Under the pieces are notes generated by a model, which saw only the letters and a program-made list of their open reading frames with translations, did not search any database and was not told the origin of the DNA. Shown here in pieces: positions 1-9,259 of a DNA stretch of 64,000 bases. Both the position numbers and the translations under genes were made by a program. Every line of letters starts with the position of its first letter. Within the stretch, counting starts at the first letter, position 1. Origin of the DNA: Ehrlichia canis str. Jake (GTDB lineage: Bacteria > Pseudomonadota > Alphaproteobacteria > Rickettsiales > Anaplasmataceae); NCBI RefSeq assembly GCF_000012565.1, contig NC_007354.1:806001-870000 (forward strand), written 5' to 3'.

Positions 1-1336
1 TCACTCTTCCACTAAAAACTGAACGAAAAACAATAAAAAACAATATACTCCCAAATATTAATTCACATTGTAATATAATACTGTCTAAGGTTTCAGGATC
101 TAGATTATGAAATACATAATAACTACTAAATACTCCAAAAAATATACAAACTAACGTTAATATCAACATCGATAACCTAGATGCTATACAAACTTTTTTA
201 ATAACAGTATTTTCCTTAGATTTGGATATGAATACATACCAAAAAAATTTCACACCAACACTAATGAACAGTAATATACTACATCCTAAAAATAACTTGC
301 TTATCAACACATTCGTAGGATCAAAATTATCCACATTATGTGTAATCAGTAATTTAGAAACAAAGCCACCAGTACCAGGTAAAGCTCCCATAGTAAATAT
401 AGCAACTGCAGAACATATTGCTTCCATTGGCATCTTTTTAAATAATCCACCAACTTCATTAAGATTAAATTTCTGAGTACTATTTATTACAGACATAGCA
501 ACCATAAATAGCAAAGTCTGATAAACAATAGACAAAACTATCTGCAAAACAATTACACCATGAACATCAACATCACCGCTATAAGAAAACCCTATAGCAG
601 TAATAACTAACCCCATTTGTCCAACCAGATTATAACAAAGTAAACGTTTAATATTATTTTCTAACACTGAAAAAACAATTCCATAAACAGATGTTGCTAT
701 ACCCAAAAACAACAATATACTTTCCCCTTGAAAAAAGAACAATAAAACAAATGCTGAAACTTTAGTAGTAAACACAGACAAAACTATAATACTATTATTC
801 AACGCTGAAGAATAACTATCTGTCACCCAAGAAGATAAAGGAAAACATGCACAATTGATCAATAACCCTACTAGAAAACACAATCTACAGTAATCATCAT
901 AGCTGTGCTTAACTACACTTAAAACTCCACCAAACGATCCAATAAGTAATAAAACTCCAGCTAAAAAGTGAACACATGAATAATGTATCACTGCTTTTTT
1001 ATTATTTCCAACAGAGTCAGCAGCAATTATCATTAATGCACTTAATGACATAAATTCAAATGATATTACTAAAGATAATAAGCTTTTTGAAGAAATTGTG
1101 GTTATGCTACTTAAATAATATAAAAGGTATAGAATTGTTTCATGCTTCTTTAGATTCCAAATATACAAAAAAATTTGAGCAATAATAAAAGAAAACACAT
1201 AAAATAATATTAGACTATAGTTATATTCATCAATCTTTGCATCATATAAATACAGCTCTAATACAACAAATACGAACAAAATTAACCAATGTATCATTGC
1301 TATACTAGAACAGCGCGTAGTAAAATACTTACTCAT
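1..1336 (-). CDS. mnhD: Mnh/Mrp or NuoN-like antiporter subunit D (partial, 3' end outside window)
   Basis: Reading the minus strand from the ATG at 1336 gives an open frame of at least 445 codons that runs off the window edge without a stop. The product is almost entirely hydrophobic, with roughly a dozen membrane segments. It resembles the proton-translocating antiporter family shared by MnhD/MrpD and NuoM/NuoN; a segment near residues 300-320 reads like the loop after TM8 of that family (MGALPGTGGFVSKL). It would be an inner-membrane cation/proton antiporter subunit. Smaller subunits of the same complex lie at 6888-8825, separated from this gene by unrelated genes. MnhD versus a stray NuoN-like paralogue cannot be settled here. 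Confidence 0.75.
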   Translation of the reverse strand, partial: MSKYFTTRCSSIAMIHWLILFVFVVLELYLYDAKIDEYNYSLILFYVFSFIIAQIFLYIWNLKKHETILYLLYYLSSITTISSKSLLSLVISFEFMSLSALMIIAADSVGNNKKAVIHYSCVHFLAGVLLLIGSFGGVLSVVKHSYDDYCRLCFLVGLLINCACFPLSSWVTDSYSSALNNSIIVLSVFTTKVSAFVLLFFFQGESILLFLGIATSVYGIVFSVLENNIKRLLCYNLVGQMGLVITAIGFSYSGDVDVHGVIVLQIVLSIVYQTLLFMVAMSVINSTQKFNLNEVGGLFKKMPMEAICSAVAIFTMGALPGTGGFVSKLLITHNVDNFDPTNVLISKLFLGCSILLFISVGVKFFWYVFISKSKENTVIKKVCIASRLSMLILTLVCIFFGVFSSYYVFHNLDPETLDSIILQCELIFGSILFFIVFRSVFSGRV

Positions 1337-2193
1337 AATAACTCAAGTTATATAGTTTATTATTTATTTCAAGTTATATTATAATTAATACTAAGTAGTA
1401 TTAAAAATGCTACTAAATATTAGCATGATAAAATACATTCTTATATTAAAACATTAATCTCAGAATACAAAAGAAATAACAATTTAATACTGATTATTAT
1501 ACAGTTCAGCAATAACTACAAAAACACAATTTAACATCTACAAACTACTAACACTTCTATTGGCAAATTATTAGCTAATACTAATCAAAGCTACTTAACA
1601 TAAATATTGAATACTAGTCATATGTCATCTATATAACTTCAAAATCATTTCTGATTCTCCTAATGAAGTAATCTTAACCGATGAAATGATTTTGTTTTTT
1701 AATTGACTACTAGTTTAATACCTAGTTAAATAAAAAAATGTTACATTCAACTAAACTATAAAAAGCATTTATCTATATAATTCCAAAATAATATAAATGC
1801 TTTAAATTTAAAATTATTTAATAAAAATCAAGATCTCACTTGAAATCTTCTAATTGCTTTTAAACATTACTTCACAATTAATAATTCTACATACAAATCA
1901 CTAAATTATCTGGGCTATTTTTCAATGTAGTAATATACACTTATGAAAAATTACATAAGTAATTGATTTGTTTAAACTATAATAAAAGTTAATTAATTAC
2001 ACAAACTACTCTATAGCACAACCTACTTTTTTAACAATAAAGTCACCATTATTCACATTTAACAAAAGACTTAATAATATCATTTAGAACTTCAAAGCAT
2101 TCAAAATAATAAATTAATTAAACAGTAGAAAATTATAATTATATTCTCAAATTATTGATCACAAAAATAACATTACATGAATAGTGTTAACTA
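1337..2193. other. Long non-coding region with several inverted repeats
   Basis: These 857 bases lie between two minus-strand genes and hold no convincing reading frame. Three perfect inverted repeats are visible: 12-bp arms at 1640-1651/1683-1694, 10-bp arms at 1762-1771/1794-1803, and 7-bp arms at 1939-1945/1954-1960. The rest is featureless AT-rich sequence. It must include the promoter of the mnhD-like gene, but no clear -35/-10 pair stands out. Confidence 0.6.
1640..1694. repeat. Perfect 12-bp inverted repeat
   Basis: The arms CAAAATCATTTC (1640-1651) and GAAATGATTTTG (1683-1694) are exact reverse complements separated by 31 bases. On the plus strand the second arm runs into a T-rich tract, as in an intrinsic terminator, but no plus-strand gene lies upstream. 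A transcript processing or termination element, or a protein-binding site, are all possible. Confidence 0.5.
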
Positions 2194-2658
2194 TCACTTA
2201 TGTAACAATAAATTATTTGCTCTATTTCTAAATGCAGTAATTATTTTCTTATATGCATGATCACAAACCAGATTAAATGCAGATTGTAACATAGGGACTT
2301 TAAAAGCACAACTTATGTAAAATTTCACCAATGTTCTATTTCCATCTATAGGAATAAAAGTCCACTGATTATGCAAAAATTTAAATAATCCTTCTATTGC
2401 TTCTACTTTTATCCATCCTTCTTCATTTAAAGTAGGTTCTTTAAATACAATATGCGAAGTATATTTACCACTTAGCCCTTTAAAACTAGCCAATAAATCT
2501 GCTATCATAATATTTTCTTTTCTAGTTCTTACATAAACTGCTTTACACCACGGAAGAAAATCCGGATACTTTTCAACATCTAATACTATGTTAAATAAAT
2601 CAATAGCAGAAAAGTTTATTATTTCATCATCATTTAAGTTATATTCATTATTAGACAT
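2194..2658 (-). CDS. COQ10/RatA-like START-domain protein
   Basis: This 154-residue protein fits the polyketide cyclase/COQ10 (START-like) family, often annotated as RatA-family toxin or coenzyme Q-binding protein. Typical features are an N-terminal stretch where vesicle-like 'DVEKYPDFLPWCKAV' is followed by a beta-rich middle, then a C-terminal helix (VCDHAYKKIITAFRNRA). The likely role is binding a hydrophobic ligand such as ubiquinone for respiratory function; the RatA toxin role of the E. coli homologue is doubtful in alphaproteobacteria. Length is normal for the family. It lies 31 bases downstream of the putative 6S RNA on the same strand. Confidence 0.8.
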   Translation of the reverse strand: MSNNEYNLNDDEIINFSAIDLFNIVLDVEKYPDFLPWCKAVYVRTRKENIMIADLLASFKGLSGKYTSHIVFKEPTLNEEGWIKVEAIEGLFKFLHNQWTFIPIDGNRTLVKFYISCAFKVPMLQSAFNLVCDHAYKKIITAFRNRANNLLLHK

Positions 2659-2689
2659 AGTAGAATTGTATTAGAAAAACAAGAAAACA

Positions 2690-2855
2690 CAGGGAGAAAC
2701 CGTCACTGCCGTCTATGCTCTGAATATCCTGAGACTTAAGCTAAGGTGGGCACCATTTATTAGTATCCATTAACTAACAGTGACAGCTCCCTAAAACAAT
2801 CAATCGAGCTCGAGGAATTAACTTAACTTCAACGTACAATACAGAAACTCCCTAC
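2690..2855 (-). ncRNA. ssrS: Probable 6S RNA
   Basis: An island of higher GC stands out in AT-rich intergenic DNA. Read on the minus strand, a 5' AGGGAG (2853-2848) can pair with 3' CTCCCT (2696-2691), closing an RNA of about 165 nt, the usual 6S size. The 5' arm carries CCTCGAGCTCGAT, which resembles the CCCTGAGCCGAT segment of E. coli 6S. The 3' half carries GGTGCCCACC, a box I recall from alphaproteobacterial 6S RNAs, and the molecule ends before a T-rich stretch. A second AGGGAG (2792-2787) and GUCACUG/CAGUGAC (2784-2778 with 2708-2702) allow a competing compact fold. A matching promoter precedes it. Confidence 0.7.
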
Positions 2856-2859
2856 TTGA

Positions 2860-2888
2860 ATCCTAGCATAATATAGTATATCTATCAA
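2860..2888 (-). promoter_or_regulatory. Promoter of the putative 6S RNA
   Basis: On the minus strand TTGATA (2888-2883) is followed after exactly 17 bases by TAGGAT (2865-2860). This predicts a start near 2853, which is the first base of the RNA's closing stem. The agreement of promoter spacing and RNA end supports both calls. Confidence 0.55.
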
Positions 2889-2924
2889 CCGTATTATCCT
2901 ACATTACCACAACAGGCTACATAT

Positions 2925-4829
2925 CTATTTTCCATCTTTCTTATCAATTTCTTGATAATCAGAATCAACAACTTTAGAATCCTCTTCATTATTATTATTT
3001 GTTGTAGTACTTTCAGTAGATGAAGTATTATTAGCATTACCATATAAAGCTTCACCTAGCTTCATTGAGACTTTCATTAAATGATCAACTTTTTGTTGTA
3101 AAATGTCTACACTCTCAACATCACTATTACCAAGAGCATCTCTTACATCTCTAATAGCATTTTCAATTTCTAACCTATCAGAATTCGGAATTTTATCACC
3201 ATATTCATTTAAAGATTTTTCTGTAGAGTGTACTAAATTTTCACCATTATTTTTGAGCTCAATAAATTTTTTGCGCTTTTCATCTTCTCCAGCTTTTTGT
3301 TCAGCCTCTTTTATCATCCTTTGAATCTCATCATCACTCAACCCTCCAGAAGATTGAATCTTAATAGCTTGTTCCTTACCAGAAGCTTTATCTTTTGCTG
3401 AAACATGCACTATACCATTAGCATCTATATCAAAAGTAACTTCAATTTGAGGCATACCACGAGGAGCTGAAGGTATACCTTCTAAGCTAAATTGACCTAA
3501 CAACTTATTGTCAGCTGCCATTTTCCTCTCACCCTGATAAACCTTAATAGTTACAGCAGTTTGACCATCTTCCGCAGTAGAAAACACCTGAGATTTTTTT
3601 GTAGGAATTGTAGTATTCCTTTCAATTAATGGAGTAAATACACCACCTAAAGTTTCTATACCTAAAGATAATGGTGTAACATCTAATAATAACACATCTC
3701 TTACATCACCAGCAAGAATACTTCCTTGTATAGCAGCACCTATTGCCACAACTTCATCTGGGTTAACACCTTTGTGAGGTTCCCTACCAAAAAATTCTTT
3801 TACTTTTTGTATTACTTTAGGAACCCTAGTCATCCCACCAACTAATACAACTTCATCTATTTTATCTGCAGATATCCCAGCATCTTTAAGAGCCTTCTTA
3901 CATGGTTCAATAGTTCTTTGAATTAAATCATCAACTAAATTTTCAAACTTAGCTCTAGTTAACTTTAAGCTTAAGTGCTTAGGCCCTGTACTATCACTAG
4001 AAATAAACGGCAAGTTTATATCAGTTTCCATACGATTAGATAATTCTATCTTTGCTTTCTCTGATGCTTCTTTAATCCTTTGTACCGCCATAGCATCATT
4101 ATGTAAATCTATACCTGTAGTTTTTTTAAAATCATCCATCAAATAGTCCATTATTGCATGGTCAAAATCTTCACCACCAAGCATTGTGTCACCATTTGTT
4201 GCTTTTACTTCAAAAACACCATCAGCAATTTCTAATATTGATACATCAAAAGTACCTCCACCTAAATCATATACTGCTATTACTTTTTGTTTATCACTTT
4301 TGTTTAACCCATATGCTAACGCAGCAGCTGTAGGTTCATTAATTATTCTAATAACATCTAGTCCCGCTATCTTTCCAGCATCTTTTGTCGCTTGACGCTG
4401 TGCATCATTAAAATATGCTGGTACTGTGATTACAGCCTTTTCAACCTTATGTCCAAGGTGCCTTTCTGCTGTTTCTTTCATTTTTTCTAAAACAAATGCA
4501 CCAATCTGACTAGGAGAATATTCTTTGCCAAGTACTTTTATCCAAGCATCACCATTTTTAGCAGATACTACTTCATAAGATGATTTTATATCTTTTACAT
4601 CTTGATATCTACGTCCTATAAGCCTTTTACTAGCATATATAGTATTCTTGGCATTCGTAGTAGCTTGACGTTTCGCTGGATCACCAACTAACCTTTCCGA
4701 ATCAGTAAATGCAACTATTGAAGGTGTAGTCCTAGCACCCTCACTATTTTCAATGGCTTTTGCATCACCACCTTCCATTACCGCAACACAAGAATTTGTC
4801 GTACCTAAATCTATACCTATAACAGCCAT
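2925..4829 (-). CDS. dnaK: Molecular chaperone DnaK (Hsp70)
   Basis: The 634-residue product is a full-length bacterial Hsp70. The N-terminal ATPase domain opens with [11 protein letters not shown] (phosphate 1 loop). Further on come [10 protein letters not shown] (phosphate 2) and VGGMTRVP (adenosine-binding region), followed by the peptide-binding domain ([14 protein letters not shown]) and a helical lid. The tail ends in acidic residues ([22 protein letters not shown]), close to the usual EExxD-type end. It folds and protects cytosolic proteins together with DnaJ and GrpE, neither of which is encoded nearby. The start ATG is preceded by a GGGGGG-rich ribosome binding site. No CIRCE element was seen. 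Confidence 0.98.
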   Translation of the reverse strand: MAVIGIDLGTTNSCVAVMEGGDAKAIENSEGARTTPSIVAFTDSERLVGDPAKRQATTNAKNTIYASKRLIGRRYQDVKDIKSSYEVVSAKNGDAWIKVLGKEYSPSQIGAFVLEKMKETAERHLGHKVEKAVITVPAYFNDAQRQATKDAGKIAGLDVIRIINEPTAAALAYGLNKSDKQKVIAVYDLGGGTFDVSILEIADGVFEVKATNGDTMLGGEDFDHAIMDYLMDDFKKTTGIDLHNDAMAVQRIKEASEKAKIELSNRMETDINLPFISSDSTGPKHLSLKLTRAKFENLVDDLIQRTIEPCKKALKDAGISADKIDEVVLVGGMTRVPKVIQKVKEFFGREPHKGVNPDEVVAIGAAIQGSILAGDVRDVLLLDVTPLSLGIETLGGVFTPLIERNTTIPTKKSQVFSTAEDGQTAVTIKVYQGERKMAADNKLLGQFSLEGIPSAPRGMPQIEVTFDIDANGIVHVSAKDKASGKEQAIKIQSSGGLSDDEIQRMIKEAEQKAGEDEKRKKFIELKNNGENLVHSTEKSLNEYGDKIPNSDRLEIENAIRDVRDALGNSDVESVDILQQKVDHLMKVSMKLGEALYGNANNTSSTESTTTNNNNEEDSKVVDSDYQEIDKKDGK

Positions 4830-4930
4830 AAATAGCCCCCCTTACATAAAAATCAAAATTATAATCACAGATATAATAACCAAATCACAAGATTACAACC
4901 CCATTTAATACAAGTTCATAAATTTATGAA

Positions 4931-6757
4931 TTAAATACTTGAAAATATACGTGTTAACCACTTCTTTATCCACATACTTCCAGTAGAAGTATCTTGCATT
5001 TCTTCTTTCAATTTATTATCTTCAGAAATTTTATAGTCAACAGTAAATATATTGACTACATCTTTATTTTGATTTGATATATCATCATTCTCAACATTAA
5101 TATTAAAATCTGATATATTACTAGTATTCTGATTAACAGTTAACTTTACTGATACACTAAATTCTTCTTCAATTTCAGCAATATGTTGACGTTTATTGTT
5201 AAAAAAATATTCTATCATTTGTCCAGCAACAGAAATATTTATTAGTTTATTACGATTCTTATTAGCACAGTATCTAATATCACGTAATATATCACCAGAA
5301 GAAGATTCTAATGACCTCACTCTACCTACACCGTTACAATGTGAACATTGCACTGTATTTGCTTCTAGTATACTCTGCTTAACTCTTTGTCTCGATATCT
5401 CCATCAATCCAAATGTGCTGATATAACCAAATTGTACTTTTGCTTTATCATACTTAAAAGCTTCTTTAATTTCAGATTCTACCGACCTACAATATCTGTA
5501 TTTCAACATATCGATAAAATCTATTACTATTAACCCGGACAACCCACGCAAATTCACTTGCCTAGCAATTTCCTTAACAGCTTCCATATTTGTTTTATAA
5601 GCTGTTTCCTCAATACTGTCTTCACCTGTCATTTTGCCAGAATTAACATCTATTGACACAAGTGCTTCTGTAGGAGTAATAACCATATAGCCACCAGAAG
5701 GTAAATTAACTATATTCCCATATAACTCACAAATTTGCGACTCAATTTTATAATAAGAAAAAATAGGAACACTGCCTTTATAAATTCTAAGACGTACTCT
5801 GTTCCTAAACATAAACTTAACACATTCTTTTGCTAATTCATATGCATAGCTACCAGATACAATTATGTCTTGTGTATTTTCATCACAATAATCCCTTAAT
5901 GTCCTTTTTATTATATCACCTTCAACATACAACAATGATGGCACAGTAATACTCACATAACTATTTTGTATACTGCGCCAAGTTGATTGTAAATAAGACA
6001 GATCCTGTTCTATCTCTTTCTGACTTTTATTAGACCCAGCAGTTCTAATAATCATTCCAGATTCTTTTGGCAGCTTTATTACATTCAGAAAATTTTTTAA
6101 AGTTTTTCTATCATCAGCATCTTCAATACGCCGTGATATTCCGCTATTCTTATTACCAGAATTCGGCATAAATATACAATACCTACCAACCAAAGTAATA
6201 AAAGTTGAGAAGGTAGCACCTTTATTTCCACGCTCTTCTTTGATAATTTGAGCCATTAGTTTCTGCTCAAGTTTTATTACATCCTGTACCTTATACAACT
6301 TATAAAAAGGTAATTTAGATTTGTTATAACTACCTTTTGAATTATCTTTTTTCAATAATGTCAATTTTTCATTATAATCATTAACATCATCTTGATCTTT
6401 ATTATCACATACAACAGAATCATCTACAGATTTTACATCATCATCATTTTTTATATCAGAATCTTCATACAAGATCTGATATAACTTTTCCTTCTCCTCT
6501 TCAGAAATATTATAGTAATCTAATGATATCTCCGAAAAAGGCAAAAACCCATGTTTATTTGCCCCATATTCAATAAAAACTGCTTGTAAAGACGGTTCTA
6601 TACGCTTCACCACAGCACAATACACATTACCTTTTAAACATTTCTTATCTTTTGATTCCTGATCAAATTCTACAACTTGCCCATCACGTAATACTGCTAC
6701 TCTAATTCCATCCTGATATACTGCATCAATTAATATCCTTTTATTATGATTCGACAC
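4931..6757 (-). CDS. Ribonuclease E/G family endoribonuclease
   Basis: The 608-residue protein has an N-terminal S1 RNA-binding region (about residues 35-160) carrying an acidic, lysine-poor insertion near 98-130. It then has the RNase H-like/DNase-like catalytic core. Magnesium-binding aspartates typical of RNase E are present in VSIDVNSG (Asp370) and VIDFIDM (Asp413). The zinc-link CxxC is present at Cys471-Cys474 (CSHCNGVGRV). There is no long C-terminal degradosome scaffold, so size fits RNase G or a minimal RNase E. It would process rRNA and tRNA precursors and start mRNA decay. Start ATG at 6757; it lies 100 bases upstream of dnaK on the same strand. Confidence 0.93.
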   Translation of the reverse strand: MSNHNKRILIDAVYQDGIRVAVLRDGQVVEFDQESKDKKCLKGNVYCAVVKRIEPSLQAVFIEYGANKHGFLPFSEISLDYYNISEEEKEKLYQILYEDSDIKNDDDVKSVDDSVVCDNKDQDDVNDYNEKLTLLKKDNSKGSYNKSKLPFYKLYKVQDVIKLEQKLMAQIIKEERGNKGATFSTFITLVGRYCIFMPNSGNKNSGISRRIEDADDRKTLKNFLNVIKLPKESGMIIRTAGSNKSQKEIEQDLSYLQSTWRSIQNSYVSITVPSLLYVEGDIIKRTLRDYCDENTQDIIVSGSYAYELAKECVKFMFRNRVRLRIYKGSVPIFSYYKIESQICELYGNIVNLPSGGYMVITPTEALVSIDVNSGKMTGEDSIEETAYKTNMEAVKEIARQVNLRGLSGLIVIDFIDMLKYRYCRSVESEIKEAFKYDKAKVQFGYISTFGLMEISRQRVKQSILEANTVQCSHCNGVGRVRSLESSSGDILRDIRYCANKNRNKLINISVAGQMIEYFFNNKRQHIAEIEEEFSVSVKLTVNQNTSNISDFNINVENDDISNQNKDVVNIFTVDYKISEDNKLKEEMQDTSTGSMWIKKWLTRIFSSI

Positions 6758-6887
6758 TATACTTACACCTAAAACTCACTTAACTATAGCCTTTAATTAT
6801 AACAATATAGACAAGATTTAAAAGATAAAAACACCTTATTATTTTTACAATTAAAAAACATTAATAAATAAAGTATTAACTACTTGT

Positions 6888-7223
6888 TTATCTACGTATT
6901 TTTTCATCATCTATTGAAGCAAATGCTTTTTTTATTTTTACAATAATTGATAAACCAACTGCTAAAATTGCAACTCCCACAACAATAGCCGTCAACATCA
7001 AAACACTAGGCAAAGGATTAGTATACAATATTGCACCATCAGTTAAAATTGGAACAGTTCCATTACTAACATACCCTATAGAAATATAGAACAACAATAC
7101 AGAAGTCTGAAATACATTTAACCCTATTAATTTTTTTACAAGATTTTTATCAGCAGCAGTAACATATAATCCTATAACCATTAATATTATGGACACAACG
7201 TAATTAAAATAACCAAAAATCAT
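6888..7223 (-). CDS. mnhC: Na+/H+ antiporter subunit MnhC (NuoK-like)
   Basis: The 111-residue hydrophobic protein has three predicted membrane helices and the MnhC/NuoK pattern (VSIILMVIGLYVTAADKNLVKKLIGLNVFQTSVLLFYI then TDGAILYTNPLPSVLMLTAIVVGVA). MnhC is a small inner-membrane subunit of the Mrp-type multi-subunit cation/proton antiporter. It is the last gene of a tightly packed minus-strand cluster with mnhB, a DUF4040 gene, mnhG and mnhF upstream. Forty-one bases separate it from mnhB. Confidence 0.9.
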   Translation of the reverse strand: MIFGYFNYVVSIILMVIGLYVTAADKNLVKKLIGLNVFQTSVLLFYISIGYVSNGTVPILTDGAILYTNPLPSVLMLTAIVVGVAILAVGLSIIVKIKKAFASIDDEKIRR

Positions 7224-7264
7224 ATACCGAAGTTAAAACACTTAAAATAAAACTACTAGCAAAT

Positions 7265-7702
7265 CTATTCTTTATAAGAAGATACAAAGTTAAAAAAAAT
7301 AATCAACATAGAACTACATACAGTCATGCCTACACCAAGTTCTACAATAAATATTCCCAATTCCTGACCTAATACTGGATCACTCATTAAAACAGAATAA
7401 GACAAAAATTCACCACCAAGTAACATAGATGCAATACCAGTACCTCCATATATTAAAATACCAATACCACAAATCAATTTAACAATATATTGTGATATCG
7501 CTTTAGAAGTCATATCTACACCAAATAATATACCATGCAAAATAATTGCTGATGCAACAATAACACCAGCTTGAAAGCCACCACCTGGGCTATAATCACC
7601 ATGAAATTGCACATACAAACCATATAAGATTATAATTGGCACCATTAAAATATATATTGTTCTCAAAACTGGGTTTTTAAACATGATTATTATCCTTAGC
7701 AA
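7265..7702 (-). CDS. mnhB: Na+/H+ antiporter subunit MnhB
   Basis: This 145-residue membrane protein has four hydrophobic segments and the typical MnhB motif HGDYSPGGGFQAGVIVASA near residues 34-52. It belongs to the Mrp/Mnh antiporter complex. Its start overlaps the end of the upstream DUF4040 gene by 26 bases, so an internal methionine (MFKNPVLRTIYILM, residue 7) may be the real start; that would reduce the overlap. Translational coupling within the cluster is likely. Confidence 0.9.
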   Translation of the reverse strand: MLRIIIMFKNPVLRTIYILMVPIIILYGLYVQFHGDYSPGGGFQAGVIVASAIILHGILFGVDMTSKAISQYIVKLICGIGILIYGGTGIASMLLGGEFLSYSVLMSDPVLGQELGIFIVELGVGMTVCSSMLIIFFNFVSSYKE

Positions 7703-8222
7703 GCAACAAAGAAATTCCTAAAGAAGCAGTAAATATCACAACAGTTTCTCCAAAGGTGTCATACCCACGAAAACTTGCCAGAATTGCTGTTACCACATTA
7801 GGAATCCCAATGTTATTATAGGTATTTTTTAAATAATAAGATGCAACATGATTCTTTGCAAAAGAGTTAGGATCTCCAAAAACAGGTAAGTCAGGTATTA
7901 CATACATCAAACTTATAAACATTCCCAACGCAATAATTACAGGAAATATTTTTATATTAAAATGCACTTTTCCTTCATTTTTACCAATCAATGACAACGC
8001 CATCAACATTAGTACAGTACTTATACCTCCTCCCACTGAAGCTTCTGTAATTGCAACATCTGGAGCATCCATTATTAAATACAATAATGCCATCAAAAAA
8101 CTAAATATACACATCACTACTACATTAAGAGTAAGATTTCTAAAAAATACCAAAGAGAATGACACAAACACCAGGAACAAAGATAAAACAATATTCATAA
8201 TAAAATTAACATCACTTAGCAT
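7677..8222 (-). CDS. MnhA C-terminal-like / DUF4040 (MbhD-type) antiporter subunit
   Basis: The 181-residue protein carries the conserved segment MALLYLIMDAPDVAITEASVGGGISTVLM (about residues 43-71), diagnostic of the DUF4040/MbhD domain. In many bacteria this domain is fused to the end of MnhA. A second region near the C terminus (ILASFRGYDTFGETVVIFTASLGISLLL) resembles the MbhE or MnhB-N domain, also usually part of MnhA. Here both exist as one stand-alone gene without the large N-terminal MnhA channel. It overlaps mnhG by 11 bases and mnhB by 26. Confidence 0.85.
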   Translation of the reverse strand: MLSDVNFIMNIVLSLFLVFVSFSLVFFRNLTLNVVVMCIFSFLMALLYLIMDAPDVAITEASVGGGISTVLMLMALSLIGKNEGKVHFNIKIFPVIIALGMFISLMYVIPDLPVFGDPNSFAKNHVASYYLKNTYNNIGIPNVVTAILASFRGYDTFGETVVIFTASLGISLLLAKDNNHV

Positions 8223-8511
8223 TATTTTCCCTTTTTTTATCTTTATGATAAGCAGAACTTGCTAATGCATAAGATGCAGTAGTACAAGTAATCCATAAAA
8301 AACAGATTAATAATAAGATTTTAATTGTAACAATTGAAAGTTCAAATTGCATAGCTAGTCCAATTAAAATCAATGTAGCTCCTAAAGAATCCGTTATACC
8401 TGCAGGATGTAATTTTGTGTAAAAATCAGGGAATCTTATTACACCTATTACAGAAGTAATTACTAAAAACATCCCTAATACTAAAATTATCATACTTAAA
8501 TATTCTATCAT
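8212..8511 (-). CDS. mnhG: Na+/H+ antiporter subunit MnhG
   Basis: Ninety-nine residues with three membrane helices. The MnhG/PhaG signature GVIRFPDFYTKLHPAGITDSLGATLILIGL sits at about residues 23-52. It is an accessory membrane subunit of the Mrp-type antiporter. Its start overlaps the end of mnhF by 4 bases, a classic coupled arrangement, and its end overlaps the DUF4040 gene by 11 bases. Confidence 0.93.
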   Translation of the reverse strand: MIEYLSMIILVLGMFLVITSVIGVIRFPDFYTKLHPAGITDSLGATLILIGLAMQFELSIVTIKILLLICFLWITCTTASYALASSAYHKDKKRENNAK

Positions 8512-8825
8512 TTCTTTATCTTTCCAAAAGAACCATGTAAAAAAAATCTCATAAACGCAATAGTAGAAATAAAGTTAATACACGCATATACTAAAGATAC
8601 ATCTATTAAAAATGAAAACGTATTATTTATAACTCCAACAACAACAATCAAAACTACAGAATACGTACCAAATAAATTTGCAGCAAGTATTTTATCGTAG
8701 ATAGAATTACCAGTAGCTACACATATCAGCATTGCCCCCATGCAAAATAATAACACACAACCTGTAAATACTAACATCGAATTAACAATAATAGTGATAA
8801 AATCAATATATACAAATATTAGCAA
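8508..8825 (-). CDS. mnhF: Na+/H+ antiporter subunit MnhF
   Basis: The 105-residue protein has three membrane segments. It shows the MnhF/PhaF arrangement in which a middle hydrophilic stretch (ATGNSIYDKILAANLFGTYS) separates helices 1 and 2. It is the first gene of the five-gene antiporter cluster on the minus strand. No MnhE gene precedes it within the window, although MnhE usually does, so that subunit must be encoded elsewhere or be absent. Confidence 0.85.
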   Translation of the reverse strand: MLIFVYIDFITIIVNSMLVFTGCVLLFCMGAMLICVATGNSIYDKILAANLFGTYSVVLIVVVGVINNTFSFLIDVSLVYACINFISTIAFMRFFLHGSFGKIKK

Positions 8826-9259
8826 TAAACAAACATTTAAATTATAAAATTCAAATTACTAGCTCATTTTCTCAATAACTAATTCATAATAAATTGAGAT
8901 TACAAACACATTATGGTACCGCTATGAAACATTAAACTTCAGTAATATGAATATCACTTGGCTTCAGGATTATGTAATACTTTCACTTTTTCAACATGAA
9001 AAAACTCACAGATTAAACACAAAATACTAATAAACAACCATACAAATATTCAGACATTTTAAATTTAAACAATTAGTAATATTAATAATAGTTTATTATA
9101 TAAACTCTAAAGTAGAGAGAATATACTAATTCAAATAAAAATGTAATTTAAAAAAGAAAATGACTAACTAAAAAACTTAAAACATTTTGTATTTTTATGA
9201 AATACTCACTGTAATTAAAAAACCAAAATTCTAAATATTTAACCTACAACACTATTAAT
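8826..9259. other. Non-coding region upstream of mnhF
   Basis: These 434 bases separate the transketolase stop from the start of the antiporter cluster. The region should contain the mnhF promoter. I see no RNA gene, strong hairpin or clear repeat in it. Confidence 0.5.

Noticed and set aside
327-336. DnaA-box-like TTATCCACA near 328
   Set aside because: A single site inside a coding region with no cluster, so it is not evidence for a replication origin.
2690-2855. Signal recognition particle (4.5S) RNA, tmRNA or RNase P RNA as the identity of the structured island
   Set aside because: The GGAAG/AGCAGCC core of SRP RNA is absent, tmRNA and RNase P RNA are far longer, and no tag frame is visible; 6S RNA fits size and motifs better.
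8826-9259. Possible copy of the transketolase 3' end, by analogy with fabH and comEC
   Set aside because: Comparison by eye with 9260-9400 gave no more than short AT-rich words.
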